DNA of 64,000 nucleotides. Source: Microbispora oryzae (GTDB lineage: Bacteria; Actinomycetota; Actinomycetes; Streptosporangiales; Streptosporangiaceae). The stretch's first letter is position 1, and each line of letters starts with the position of its first letter. Under the pieces are notes generated by a model. The model had not been told where the DNA came from. It searched no databases and saw only the letters and a program-made list of their open reading frames with translations. The stretch covers positions 1-64,000 of the forward strand of contig NZ_JAFCNB010000022.1 in NCBI RefSeq assembly GCF_017896165.1, in the 5' to 3' direction. Of the stretch, positions 49,285 to 57,751 are shown piece after piece. Both the position numbers and the translations under genes were made by a program.

Positions 49285-50936
49285 GCCACTGCCTCCTCGT
49301 CGCGAGCCCGGGGCTCCAGCCGGGGTATCGCCGCCAGCAGCTCACGCGTGTACGCCGCGCGCGGCTCGGTGAAGACCTGGCGGACGTCTCCCGACTCCAC
49401 CACCCGGCCGTCCCGCATGACCAGCACCCGATCGCTGACGTGCTGGACCACGCCAAGGTCGTGGGAGATGAACAGATAGGCCATACCCAGCTCGGCCTGC
49501 AGGTCGGCGAGCAGGTCGAGCACCTGGGCCTGGATCGACACGTCCAGCGCGGAGACCGGCTCGTCGCAGACGATCACCTGGGGCCGGGGCGCCAGCGCCC
49601 GCGCGATCGCCACCCGCTGACGTTGTCCTCCGGACAGCCGCAGCGGCCTGCTGTCCAGGAGGGACGCCTCCAGGCCGACCTGCCCGAGCAGCTCGGCCGC
49701 GCGGTCGCGCCGGGTGCGGCGCGGCTCGCCGCCGACGGCGAGCGCCTCGGCGAGGATCCGCCACACCGTGAAACGAGGGTCGAACGAGCTGAGCGGGTCC
49801 TGGTAGATCACCTGGATGTGCCGCCGCAGCGCGCGCCGTCCGGCGGAGCCCAGTCTCCGCCAGGACCTCCCGTCGATCTCCACCTCGCCCGCGTCGGGCT
49901 CCACCAGCCCCAGCACGAGACGGGCCGTGGTGGTCTTGCCCGAGCCCGACTCCCCCACCAGCCCGAGCGTCTCCCCCGCGCGCAGCTCGAACGACACCCC
50001 GTCGACGGCCGGCCTGCGCCGCCCGTCCGGCCCGGTGAACGACTTGGCCAGACCGGATGCCCTGATCACCACCCCGCCGGGCGGCGGAGGCGCCGCCGGA
50101 GGCGCGGCCGGGCCGTCCTCCGGAACGGTGAGCCGGGTGCCCCTGCCGTGCTCGGAGGGCACCGCAGCGAGGAGCCGGCGCGTGTAGGCGTGCCGGGGCG
50201 CGCCCAGCACGTCGCCCGTGGGCCCCTCCTCGACGACCGTCCCGTCCTTCATCACGAGCACCCGGTCGGCCAGTTCCGCCACCACCGCGAGGTCGTGGCT
50301 GATCAGCAGCAGCCCGGCCCCGGCCCGGCGGCGCTCGGCCAGCAGCCGCAGGATCTGCGCCTGCACGGTGACGTCCAGGGCGGTGGTCGGCTCGTCGGCG
50401 ATCAGCAGCGGCGGCTCGCAGGCGACCGCCGAGGCGATCAGCGCCCGCTGGCGCAGCCCGCCGGAGAGCTGGTGCGGGTACTGCGCGGCCCGCAGCTCGG
50501 GCTCCGGCACGCCGACCTCGCGCAGCAGCTCGGCCACGCGCCGCCGCACGTCCGCGCGGGGCACGGCCCGGTGGAGCCGCAGCGTCTCGGCTATCTCCTT
50601 GCCGACGGGTCGCAGCGGGTCGAGCGAGACCAGCGCGTCCTGCAGGACGTAGCCGACCTGGCCGCCCCGCACCGCCCGCCACTGCCGCTCGCCGTAGGCG
50701 GAGACGTCGCGGCCGGCCACGACGAGCGACCGCGCGGTCACCCGGGCGTCCGGGCCGGTGAGCCCGATCAGCGTGCGGGCCGTGACACTCTTACCCGAGC
50801 CCGACTCTCCGACGACGGCGACGCACTCCCCCGGGCGCACCGTGAAGGAGATCGAACGGACCGCCTCGATCGTGCCGAACGAGACGCGCAGATCGGACAC
50901 CTCGACGATCGGGGCGAGCCGCTGGCCGGGGATCAC
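49281..50936 (-). CDS. Fused two-domain ABC transporter ATPase (DppD-DppF type)
   Basis: A 551-residue double ATPase. First domain: Walker A GESGSGKSVTAR, signature LSGGLRQR, Walker B LLIADEPTTALD. Second domain: GESGSGKTTTAR, signature LSGGQRQR, VIVCDEPVSALD. It is shorter than the protein at 2730-4583 because the cysteine-rich linker between domains is missing (only a Pro/Ala/Gly stretch remains), so the two transporters are paralogous but not recent duplicates. The GTG start overlaps the permease stop (GTGA). It powers the permeases at 50933-52753. Confidence 0.93.
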   Translation of the reverse strand: MIPGQRLAPIVEVSDLRVSFGTIEAVRSISFTVRPGECVAVVGESGSGKSVTARTLIGLTGPDARVTARSLVVAGRDVSAYGERQWRAVRGGQVGYVLQDALVSLDPLRPVGKEIAETLRLHRAVPRADVRRRVAELLREVGVPEPELRAAQYPHQLSGGLRQRALIASAVACEPPLLIADEPTTALDVTVQAQILRLLAERRRAGAGLLLISHDLAVVAELADRVLVMKDGTVVEEGPTGDVLGAPRHAYTRRLLAAVPSEHGRGTRLTVPEDGPAAPPAAPPPPGGVVIRASGLAKSFTGPDGRRRPAVDGVSFELRAGETLGLVGESGSGKTTTARLVLGLVEPDAGEVEIDGRSWRRLGSAGRRALRRHIQVIYQDPLSSFDPRFTVWRILAEALAVGGEPRRTRRDRAAELLGQVGLEASLLDSRPLRLSGGQRQRVAIARALAPRPQVIVCDEPVSALDVSIQAQVLDLLADLQAELGMAYLFISHDLGVVQHVSDRVLVMRDGRVVESGDVRQVFTEPRAAYTRELLAAIPRLEPRARDEEAVA

Positions 50937-51793
50937 GGCAGCCTCCCTTCGACGCGCCGCCGCAGGTGGCGGCCGACGACCGTGACGGACAGGACGGTGA
51001 GGGTGATGGCCAGGCCGGGGAAGAGCGCGACCCACCACGCGACGGAGAAGTAGTCGCGCCCGGCCGACAGCATCGCCCCCCACTCCGGGGCGGGCGGCCG
51101 GGGGCCGAGGCCGAGGAAGCTGAGCGAGGAGGCCGCGACCAGCGCGGTGCCGACCTCGATCGTGGCGACCACCAGCAGCGGCGCGACCGCGTTGGGCAGC
51201 ACATGCCGGGCGATGACGCCGGCCCTGGTCAGACCGAGTGAGACGGCCGCCTCGACGTAGCCGGACCGGCGGATGACCATGGTCTGCGCGCGGACCAGGC
51301 GGGCGTAGCCGGGCAGCGTGTACGCGGCGATGGCGAGGACGGCGTTGAGCGTCCCCGGGCCGACGACGGCGATGACCAGCAGGGCCAGCAGCAGTCCGGG
51401 CAGCGAGAGCAGCACGTCGACGACGCGCATGGCGATCTCGTCGAGCACCCGCCCGCCGAGCGCGGCCAGCAGCCCGACGGCGGTGCCTCCGGTCACGGCG
51501 AGGGCGGTGGCGGTCAGCCCGGCCAGCACCGACGGCCTCGCCCCGTACACGATGCGCGAGAACACGTCGCGGCCGTTGGCGTCGGTGCCGAGCGGGTGGC
51601 CGCCGCCGGGCGGGCGGAGCGCCGAGACGGCGTCGGCGAGATCGGGCGATCCGTGCGCCACCAGGCCGGGCGCGACCACGATCACCGCCAGGACCAGCAG
51701 GAACGCGGCGGCCGCCCAGACTCCGGCGCGGGGCGCTCGGCGCCGTCCGCGCCCGATCACGAGCACGGGGGACGCGACGGTGGACGCGGTCAC
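50933..51793 (-). CDS. Peptide-type ABC transporter permease (DppC family)
   Basis: A 286-residue permease. The first membrane segment is VWAAAAFLLVLAVIVVAPGL, the conserved loop HPLGTDANGRDVFSRIVYGARPSV, and the coupling loop EAAVSLGLTRAGVIARHVLPNAVAP. GTG start, directly abutting the stop of the DppB-type gene. Together with that gene it forms the membrane channel. The operon differs from the 1.5-8.1 kb one in what follows: here an FAD oxidase and a GST, there an SDR and a SnoaL-like protein. Confidence 0.92.
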   Translation of the reverse strand: MTASTVASPVLVIGRGRRRAPRAGVWAAAAFLLVLAVIVVAPGLVAHGSPDLADAVSALRPPGGGHPLGTDANGRDVFSRIVYGARPSVLAGLTATALAVTGGTAVGLLAALGGRVLDEIAMRVVDVLLSLPGLLLALLVIAVVGPGTLNAVLAIAAYTLPGYARLVRAQTMVIRRSGYVEAAVSLGLTRAGVIARHVLPNAVAPLLVVATIEVGTALVAASSLSFLGLGPRPPAPEWGAMLSAGRDYFSVAWWVALFPGLAITLTVLSVTVVGRHLRRRVEGRLP

Positions 51794-52753
51794 TCAGGCA
51801 CCTCGCAGTCGCGGGTCGACGGCCAGATAGAGCAGGTCGAGCAGGATGTTGATCACGACGTAGAGCAGCGAGGCGATCAGGACGACGCCCATCACGACCG
51901 GCAGGTCCTTGTTGACGACGGCCGCGAGGGTCAGTCGCCCGATGCCCTGCCGGGAGAAGACCGACTCGATGATCACAGCTCCGCCGAACAGGTAGCTGAC
52001 CAGCCAGCCGGCCAGGGTGACCGCAGGGATCAGGGCGTGCCGGAGCGCGTGCCGCAGCCGTACGCCGAGATCGGACATGCCGCGCGAGCGCGCGGTGAGC
52101 ACGAACGGCTCCTCCAGCGTGAGCTCAAGGCCCTCGCGCAGCACCTGGCTGAGCGTCGCGACGACCGGGATCGCCATCGCGACGGACGGCAGGACCAGGC
52201 TCTCCGGCCCGTCCCCGCCGGTGGCGGGGAAGAGCCCCAGCCCGAACGAGAAAACGGTGAGCAGCAGGATCCCCGCCCAGAACGACGGGATGGAGACGCC
52301 GACGAGCTCGATGCCGGAGAAGACCGCCCGCGCCCACCGGCGGCCCGCGGTCAGCACCGCGACCGTGACCGAGACCACGACCGCCAGGGTGAACGAGGAG
52401 AGCATGAGCTGGACCGACGAGCCGACCTGCGCGCCGATCGCCGAGGCGACCGGCTGGTGCAGCTGGTACGACTGGCCCAGGTCGCCGTGCAGCACCCGGC
52501 CCAGGTAGGTGAGGTACTGGACGACCAGCGGCCGGTCCAGCCCGTAGTCGGCGACGATCCGGGCGCGGACCTCGGGCGTGACGGTGCTGCTGCCGATCAG
52601 CAGGTCGACGACGTTGCCCGGGGTGAGGTGGAGGCCGGCGAACGCGACCGTCACCGCCCCCCACAGCACCATGACGGACGTGCCCAGCCGCACCAGCGCC
52701 GGGCGGGCCGCCCGGGCTCGCGTCCGGGCGGCCGGTACGGCGACGGCGGTCAT
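51794..52753 (-). CDS. Peptide-type ABC transporter permease (DppB family)
   Basis: A 319-residue permease with six membrane segments. The N-terminal part (GTSVMVLWGAVTVAFAGLHLTPGNVVDLLIG) is a DppB-type start. The coupling loop is SRGMSDLGVRLRHALRHALIPA, and the end LYVVINILLDLLYLAVDPRLRG is typical. Its start overlaps the stop of the binding-protein gene by 4 bp (ATGA-type), so all transporter parts are coupled. Confidence 0.92.
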   Translation of the reverse strand: MTAVAVPAARTRARAARPALVRLGTSVMVLWGAVTVAFAGLHLTPGNVVDLLIGSSTVTPEVRARIVADYGLDRPLVVQYLTYLGRVLHGDLGQSYQLHQPVASAIGAQVGSSVQLMLSSFTLAVVVSVTVAVLTAGRRWARAVFSGIELVGVSIPSFWAGILLLTVFSFGLGLFPATGGDGPESLVLPSVAMAIPVVATLSQVLREGLELTLEEPFVLTARSRGMSDLGVRLRHALRHALIPAVTLAGWLVSYLFGGAVIIESVFSRQGIGRLTLAAVVNKDLPVVMGVVLIASLLYVVINILLDLLYLAVDPRLRGA

Positions 52754-54396
52754 GCCTGCTCGACCCAGGCGTCGTAGAAGGTGGGGTACGCCTGCGGCTC
52801 CCAGCCGATGCCGTGCGCCTTCCTGGAGGCCCCGAGCAGGTAGGTGAACACGTAGACCGGGAAGACCGCGGCCTCGCCGGTGACCCGCTGCTGCACCTTG
52901 GCGTACAGCTCGGCCCGCTTGGCCTGGTCGGTCGTGTCCAGCGCGTCGCTCAGCCAGCCGTCGACGTCCTTGTCGGACAGGCGGGCGGCGTTCTGCCCGA
53001 ACTTGGCGGCCGTGGGGATGCTGGAGGTGCCGAACAGGTTGCGCAGGGTGTCGCCGTCGGCGCGCTGCCAGCTGAAGTCGACGAGGTCATAGTCGCCCTT
53101 GGGGTATCTCTCCAGCCATTCGTTGACGGTGCCGGCGACGAACTGCACGTCGAAGCCGATCTTCTTGGCCTCCGCCTGGATCTGCTCGGCCAGCGTGTCG
53201 CGCTGCTCACGGGCGGCCGCCTTGAGGAATCCCCAGCGGATCGTCAGTCGCCTGCCGTCCTTGGTCCGGTAGCCCTCGGCGTCCCGGCCGGACCAGCCGG
53301 CCTCGTCCAGCAGACGGCCCGCCGCCGCGGGGTCGTACTCCGTCCTGCCCTCGAGTGTCCTGTCGTATCCGTCGGTGGACGGGGAGATGGGGCTCGCCGC
53401 GGGCTGGAACGCCCCGAAGTAGAGGTTCCTGACGATCGTCGCGAAGTCGATGCCGTCGCGGAACGCCTCCCGGACCCGCTTGTCGGCGAAGGGCCCCGAG
53501 GTGGTGTTCGGGTAGTAGTTGTAGTTGCCGCCCGGCGCCTGCCGCGTGGTGACGGTCAGCCGGGGATCGGCCCGCACCTGCTTGACGTTCACCGGCGGCA
53601 CGCTGGCGATCCCGTCGACCTGTCCGCTGGTCAGCGCGCCGAGCCGGACCGAGTCCTCGGTGATGACCTTGATCTCCAGCTTGTCCAGGTACGCCGGCCC
53701 GGTGTGCCCGGCGCCCTCCGGCGCCCAGTCGTAGCCGGGGTTGCGGTGGTAGGTGATGCTCTTCTGCTGGACGTACTCGTCGATCACGAACGGCCCGGAC
53801 CCGACGACCTTCTTGCACAGCGCGTCCTGCGGCTGCTTGAGCGACCGCGGCGACTCGATGCCGAAGTAGGCCGTGGCCAGGGCGGACAGGAACGGCGAGT
53901 ACGGCCTGCCGAAGTGGACCTTCACCGTCAGCGGGCCGGTGACCTCGCTGCCCTTGTACGGCTCGATGTATCCCGCGGCGAGTTGCGACTTGGTCGCCGG
54001 GGCGACGATGTGGTCCAGGTTGGCCTTGACCGCCGCGGCGTCGAAGGGCGTGCCGTCGGAGAACTTCACGCCCTCGCGCAGCGTGAACGTGTACGTCTTC
54101 TGGTCCGGCGAGACCGTCCACTTGGTGGCCAGCCAGGGGTGGATCCTCCCCTCGGCGTCGAGGGACACGAGTGAGTCCAGCGCGGGGCGGGTGAACAGGC
54201 CGGCCACGTCGGCGGGGCTCTGGTGGGGGTCGAGGCAGGTGGAGGGTTCGGTGTTGACGGCGAACGTGAGCGTGCCGCCCTTCACCGGCCCGGCGGCACC
54301 GGCCGCCGCGCTCTTCTCGCCGCGCGTGCCGCAGGCGGCCAGGGTGAGTAACAGGAACAAGGAGAGACCGGCCGGCAGAAGGCGACTTCTGGACAT
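52750..54396 (-). CDS. Substrate-binding lipoprotein of peptide-type ABC transporter (SBP family 5)
   Basis: A 548-residue family-5 binding protein. The signal peptide ends in lipobox LAAC (Cys ~22). The mature protein begins GGTLTFAVNTEPSTCLDPHQSP. QKTYTFTLREGVKFSDGTPFDAAAVKANLDHI and VVGSGPFVIDEYVQQKSITYHRNPGYDW are family blocks, and VREAFRDGIDFATIVRNLYFG marks the second lobe. Similarity in layout to the protein at 6402-8114 is obvious, but that one lacks the lipid anchor. It is the first gene of the operon; the promoter just upstream carries the 17-bp palindrome shared with the LLM operon. Ligand unknown. Confidence 0.92.
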   Translation of the reverse strand: MSRSRLLPAGLSLFLLLTLAACGTRGEKSAAAGAAGPVKGGTLTFAVNTEPSTCLDPHQSPADVAGLFTRPALDSLVSLDAEGRIHPWLATKWTVSPDQKTYTFTLREGVKFSDGTPFDAAAVKANLDHIVAPATKSQLAAGYIEPYKGSEVTGPLTVKVHFGRPYSPFLSALATAYFGIESPRSLKQPQDALCKKVVGSGPFVIDEYVQQKSITYHRNPGYDWAPEGAGHTGPAYLDKLEIKVITEDSVRLGALTSGQVDGIASVPPVNVKQVRADPRLTVTTRQAPGGNYNYYPNTTSGPFADKRVREAFRDGIDFATIVRNLYFGAFQPAASPISPSTDGYDRTLEGRTEYDPAAAGRLLDEAGWSGRDAEGYRTKDGRRLTIRWGFLKAAAREQRDTLAEQIQAEAKKIGFDVQFVAGTVNEWLERYPKGDYDLVDFSWQRADGDTLRNLFGTSSIPTAAKFGQNAARLSDKDVDGWLSDALDTTDQAKRAELYAKVQQRVTGEAAVFPVYVFTYLLGASRKAHGIGWEPQAYPTFYDAWVEQA

Positions 54397-54443
54397 CGGG
54401 GGGTGGGCCTTTCGGTGGTTCGGCCGTGGCCGCGAAGGGAATA

Positions 54444-54481
54444 CCTATTAATAAAGTAGGAAAAGTGGGTTAATCTGTCAA
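54444..54481 (-). promoter_or_regulatory. Promoter of the 54396 operon overlapped by CCTATT-AATAA-AGTAGG (site C)
   Basis: Minus strand: -35 TTGACA (54476-54481), 17-bp spacer, -10 TACTTT (54453-54458). The 17-bp palindrome (54444-54460, one arm mismatch) overlaps the -10, exactly as at the LLM operon. The site also lies 55 bp upstream of the divergent TauD-type gene and could control both. Confidence 0.68.
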
Positions 54482-54514
54482 CGGATCTCCCCCTACCGGA
54501 AGGACCAGAACTCG

Positions 54515-55417
54515 ATGTCATCGCTCACCGTCACCCCCGTCGCAGGCCGCATCGGAGCCGAGATCACCGGTGTGCGTCTCGGCGGCGATCTCCCCGCGGA
54601 CGTGGTCGCCGAGATCCGCCGGGCCCTGCTCACCCACAAGGTGGTCTTCTTCCGCGGGCAGGGGCATCTCGACGAGCGCGGCCAGGTCGCCTTCGCCGAG
54701 CTGCTCGGCGAGCCGACCACGGCTCATCCGACCGTTCCCTCTCTCGGCGGAAACGCCCACATCCTCGACCTCGACTACCGCGACGGCCAGAAGGTCGACC
54801 GCTGGCACACCGACGTCACCTTCGTCGACCGGCCGCCGGCCGCCTCCGTGCTGCGGGCGCTCACCGTGCCCGAGGCGGGCGGCGACACGTTGTGGGCGAA
54901 CACCGCCGCCGCGTACGCGCACCTGCCCACCGAGCTGCGCGACCTGGCCGACCGGCTGCGCGCCGTCCACACCAACCAGTTCGACTACGCGCGGATCTCC
55001 GGCTCAGACAACCCCGAGCGGGCGCGGGCCCACGCCGCGGTCTTCGCCTCCACCGTCTTCGAGACCGAACATCCCGTCGTACGGGTGCATCCGGAGACCG
55101 GGGAGCGGTCGATCCTGCTGGGCGACTTCGCCCGCCGGATCAGCGGGCTGCCGTCGTCCGTCTCGGACTCGGTCATCCGGCTGTTCCAGGACGCGGTCAC
55201 CCAGGTGGAGAACACCGTGCGCTGGCGCTGGGCCGCGGGCGACGTCGCCGTCTGGGACAACCGCGCCACCCAGCACCGGGTCGTGCACGACTTCGGCGAC
55301 CGGCCGCGCCGCCTGCACCGCGTCACCATCGCGGGGAGCGTTCCGGTCGGCACGGACGGACGGCCCAGCACGGTGCTGACCGGCGACGCCGCCGCCTACT
55401 CCCCCATCGCGGCCTGA
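54515..55417 (+). CDS. TauD/TfdA-family Fe(II)/2-oxoglutarate dioxygenase
   Basis: A 300-residue taurine-dioxygenase-family enzyme. The iron triad is readable: His98-x-Asp100 (DRWHTDVTF) and His254 ([13 protein letters not shown]), with the 2-oxoglutarate-binding arginines in [10 protein letters not shown]. Family members hydroxylate the carbon next to a sulfonate (taurine), a sulfate ester (AtsK) or an aryloxy acid, releasing sulfite or sulfate. The shared operator and the surrounding genes favour a sulfonate or sulfate ester. GAAGGA lies about ten bases upstream of the ATG. It is single-gene, ended by a strong terminator at 55421. Confidence 0.92.
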   Translation: MSSLTVTPVAGRIGAEITGVRLGGDLPADVVAEIRRALLTHKVVFFRGQGHLDERGQVAFAELLGEPTTAHPTVPSLGGNAHILDLDYRDGQKVDRWHTDVTFVDRPPAASVLRALTVPEAGGDTLWANTAAAYAHLPTELRDLADRLRAVHTNQFDYARISGSDNPERARAHAAVFASTVFETEHPVVRVHPETGERSILLGDFARRISGLPSSVSDSVIRLFQDAVTQVENTVRWRWAAGDVAVWDNRATQHRVVHDFGDRPRRLHRVTIAGSVPVGTDGRPSTVLTGDAAAYSPIAA

Positions 55418-55420
55418 ACG

Positions 55421-55464
55421 TCACCGAAGCCCCGGCCGTACGGTCACGGCCGGGGCTTCGGTGA
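55421..55464. terminator. 19-bp perfect-stem terminator
   Basis: Perfect 19-bp arms (55421-55439 and 55446-55464) around a 6-base loop, beginning 3 bp after the TauD stop and ending 47 bp before the LLM stop. It serves both converging genes and is the strongest terminator in the window. Confidence 0.92.
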
Positions 55465-55511
55465 TTTCGGACGGGCCGGCGGCCCGCCGGACGCCCGTCA
55501 GGCGGGGGAAC

Positions 55512-56849
55512 TCACGACCCGACCACCTCGAGGCGCCGGCTCAGCGCGTACCGCGACGCGGGCCGGGCGAGGCCGTAGTTCTCGCGCAGGGTCCGGCCTT
55601 CGTACTCGGTCCGGAACAGCCCTCTCACCTGCAGTTCGGGGACGACGTGGTCCACGAAGTCCTCCAGGCCGCCCGGCAGGACCGGCGGCATGATGTTGAA
55701 CCCGTCGGCCGCGCCGTTCTCGAACCACTCCTGGATCTCGTCGGCGATCTGCTCCGGCGTGCCGGCCACGACCCGGTGCCCCCGCCCGCCGGCCAGGCGG
55801 ACGAGCAGCTGCCGCACGGTCAGGTCGTCCCGGCGGGCGAGGTCGACGACCAGCTTCCGGCGGCTCTGCGCCCCCTCCGTCTCGACGGGCACGTCCGGCA
55901 GGGGCCGGTCCAGGTCGTCCGTTGTCAGGTCGATGCCGACCATGGTGGACAGCTGCGCCAGGCCGTACTCGGGGATGATGAGGTCTTCCAGCTCCTTCTC
56001 CAGCAGCAGCGCCTCCCGCTCGGTGGACCCGATGATCGGGGACAGACCGGGCAGGATCAGCAGTTCCCCGGGCTGCCTGCCGTAGTGGACCAGGCGGCCC
56101 TTGAGGTCGGCGTAGAACTCCTGGCCCTCGGCGAGGGTCTGCTGGGCGGTGAAGACGGCCTCGGCGTGCCGGGCGGCGAACTCCTTGCCGTCCTCGGACG
56201 AGCCGGCCTGCACCAGCAGCGGGCGCCCCTGCGGGGTCCGGGACGTGTTGAGCGGCCCGTTCACCCGGAAATAGCGCCCCGCGTGCCTGACCGGGTGGAT
56301 TTTCCGGCTGTCGGCGTACAGACCCGCCTGGCGATCGCCGACGACGGCGTCGTCCTCCCAGCTGTCCCACAGCTTGGTGACCACCTCCAGGAACTCGTCC
56401 GCCCGCGCGTAGCGGTCGGCGTGGGCGGGCCGCTCGATGCCGAAGTTGCGGGCCTCGGCCTCACCCGCGGAGGTCACGATGTTCCATCCGGCCCGCCCCC
56501 CGCTGATGTGGTCGAGGGAGGCGAACGCGCGGGCGAGGTGGAACGGCACGCCGTAGGTGGTGGACGCGGTGGCGATCAGGCCGACGTGGTCGGTGACCGC
56601 GGCCAGCGCCGACAGCAGCGTGAGGGGTTCGAGCCCGCCGAGCGCGTTGTGCCGGACGTCCCCGTGCAGGGCCAGCCCGTCGGCGAGGAACACCGAGTCG
56701 AGCCTGCCCCGCTCGGCGATCCGGGCGAGCTGCTGGTAGTGCCGTACGTCGGTGAGCCGGGCGGGCTCGGTGCGCGGATGGCGCCAGGCGGCCTCGTGAT
56801 GCCCCACGCCCATGAGGAAGGCGTTCAGATGGAGCTTCCGGGTGGTCAT
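55512..56849 (-). CDS. LLM-class FMN-dependent monooxygenase (NtaA/SnaA/DszA family)
   Basis: A 445-residue monooxygenase of the same branch as the one at 42319. Blocks: MTTRKLHLNAFLMGVGHHEAAWRHP, RLDSVFLADGLALHGDV, GLIATASTTYGVPFHLARAFASLDHISGGRAGWNIVTS (~85-125) and PLLVQAGSSEDGKEFAA. It is the last gene of the Ssu-type operon, with a one-base overlap between the permease stop and its start (TGATG). Together with the flavin reductase at 59706 it makes a complete two-component system, playing the part of SsuD but from a different subfamily. Substrate: a sulfonate, sulfone or thioether is likely. Confidence 0.93.
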   Translation of the reverse strand: MTTRKLHLNAFLMGVGHHEAAWRHPRTEPARLTDVRHYQQLARIAERGRLDSVFLADGLALHGDVRHNALGGLEPLTLLSALAAVTDHVGLIATASTTYGVPFHLARAFASLDHISGGRAGWNIVTSAGEAEARNFGIERPAHADRYARADEFLEVVTKLWDSWEDDAVVGDRQAGLYADSRKIHPVRHAGRYFRVNGPLNTSRTPQGRPLLVQAGSSEDGKEFAARHAEAVFTAQQTLAEGQEFYADLKGRLVHYGRQPGELLILPGLSPIIGSTEREALLLEKELEDLIIPEYGLAQLSTMVGIDLTTDDLDRPLPDVPVETEGAQSRRKLVVDLARRDDLTVRQLLVRLAGGRGHRVVAGTPEQIADEIQEWFENGAADGFNIMPPVLPGGLEDFVDHVVPELQVRGLFRTEYEGRTLRENYGLARPASRYALSRRLEVVGS

Positions 56850-57751
56850 CAGACGGTCCTCCAGGTCGAGAAGCGGCGCTCCACGCGGAGCAGGAGCAGG
56901 TTGAACAGCAGGCCGAGCGCCGAGATCGTGATGATCCCGGCGTACATGTCGGGGATGCGGAAGTTGAACTGGGCGTCCTGGACGAGGTAGCCGAGGCCGG
57001 CCTTGGCGCCGACCATCTCGGCGAAGAGCAGGACGAGGATCGAGGTCGCCCCGGCCAGCCGGACACCGGTGAAGACGGTGGGCACGGCCGCCGGGAGGAT
57101 CACCTTCTGGAACAGGCGCAGCGGCCCGAGCCCCATGGAGCGGGCCGACTTCACCAGAAGCGGCTCGACGGTCTTCACTCCGCTGATGGTGTTCAGCAGG
57201 ATCGGCCACGAGCAGGCGTAGAAGACGAACACGATCTTCGACGGCTCGCCGAGGCCGAGGATCAGGATGAACACCGGCAGCAGCGCCACGGCGGAGGTGT
57301 TGCGGAACAGTTCGAGCACCGGGCTGAGGAAGTCGGCGACCGGGCGGTACCAGCCGATGGCCAGTCCGAGGGGGATGGCCACCACGATGGCGAGGCCGAA
57401 CCCGCCGAGGGAGCGGATCAGCGACGCCTCGAAGTGCTCGGCCAGTTGCCCGCTGAGCAGCAGGTCGTACCAGGCGGCCAGCACCTGTGAGAGCGGCGGC
57501 ACGAACACGGGGTCGACCAGCCCGGTCCTGGGCAGCACCTCCCAGGCCGCGGCCAGCAGCACGAGGGCGAGCGTCCGCCGCGCGAGCAGCGCGGGCCACG
57601 ACCCCGTCCAGCGACGGCGGCCCGCCGCCGCGGCGGTCTCGGTCTCGGTCTCGGTCACGGTCACGGCCAAGGCCTCGGTCCTGGTCTCGGCGCCGGTTCC
57701 GGCCGGTCCGGTCACCGCGGGGACGCGGGAGGTGGTGACGGTGTCAGCCAC
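56849..57751 (-). CDS. SsuC/TauC-type ABC transporter permease
   Basis: A 300-residue permease of the nitrate/sulfonate/taurine family. Membrane segments begin at ~40 (RRTLALVLLAAAWEVLP). The family coupling loop is VKSARSMGLGPLRLFQKVILPAAVPTVFTGVRLA, and GLGYLVQDAQFNFRIPDMYAGIITI is a typical late block. The GTG start (57749-57751) overlaps the ATPase stop by 8 bp. The first ~35 residues are a hydrophilic extension including TETETE, from a hexamer DNA repeat (57634-57664). It imports the sulfonate-like compound used by the LLM enzyme. Confidence 0.92.
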   Translation of the reverse strand: MADTVTTSRVPAVTGPAGTGAETRTEALAVTVTETETETAAAAGRRRWTGSWPALLARRTLALVLLAAAWEVLPRTGLVDPVFVPPLSQVLAAWYDLLLSGQLAEHFEASLIRSLGGFGLAIVVAIPLGLAIGWYRPVADFLSPVLELFRNTSAVALLPVFILILGLGEPSKIVFVFYACSWPILLNTISGVKTVEPLLVKSARSMGLGPLRLFQKVILPAAVPTVFTGVRLAGATSILVLLFAEMVGAKAGLGYLVQDAQFNFRIPDMYAGIITISALGLLFNLLLLRVERRFSTWRTV

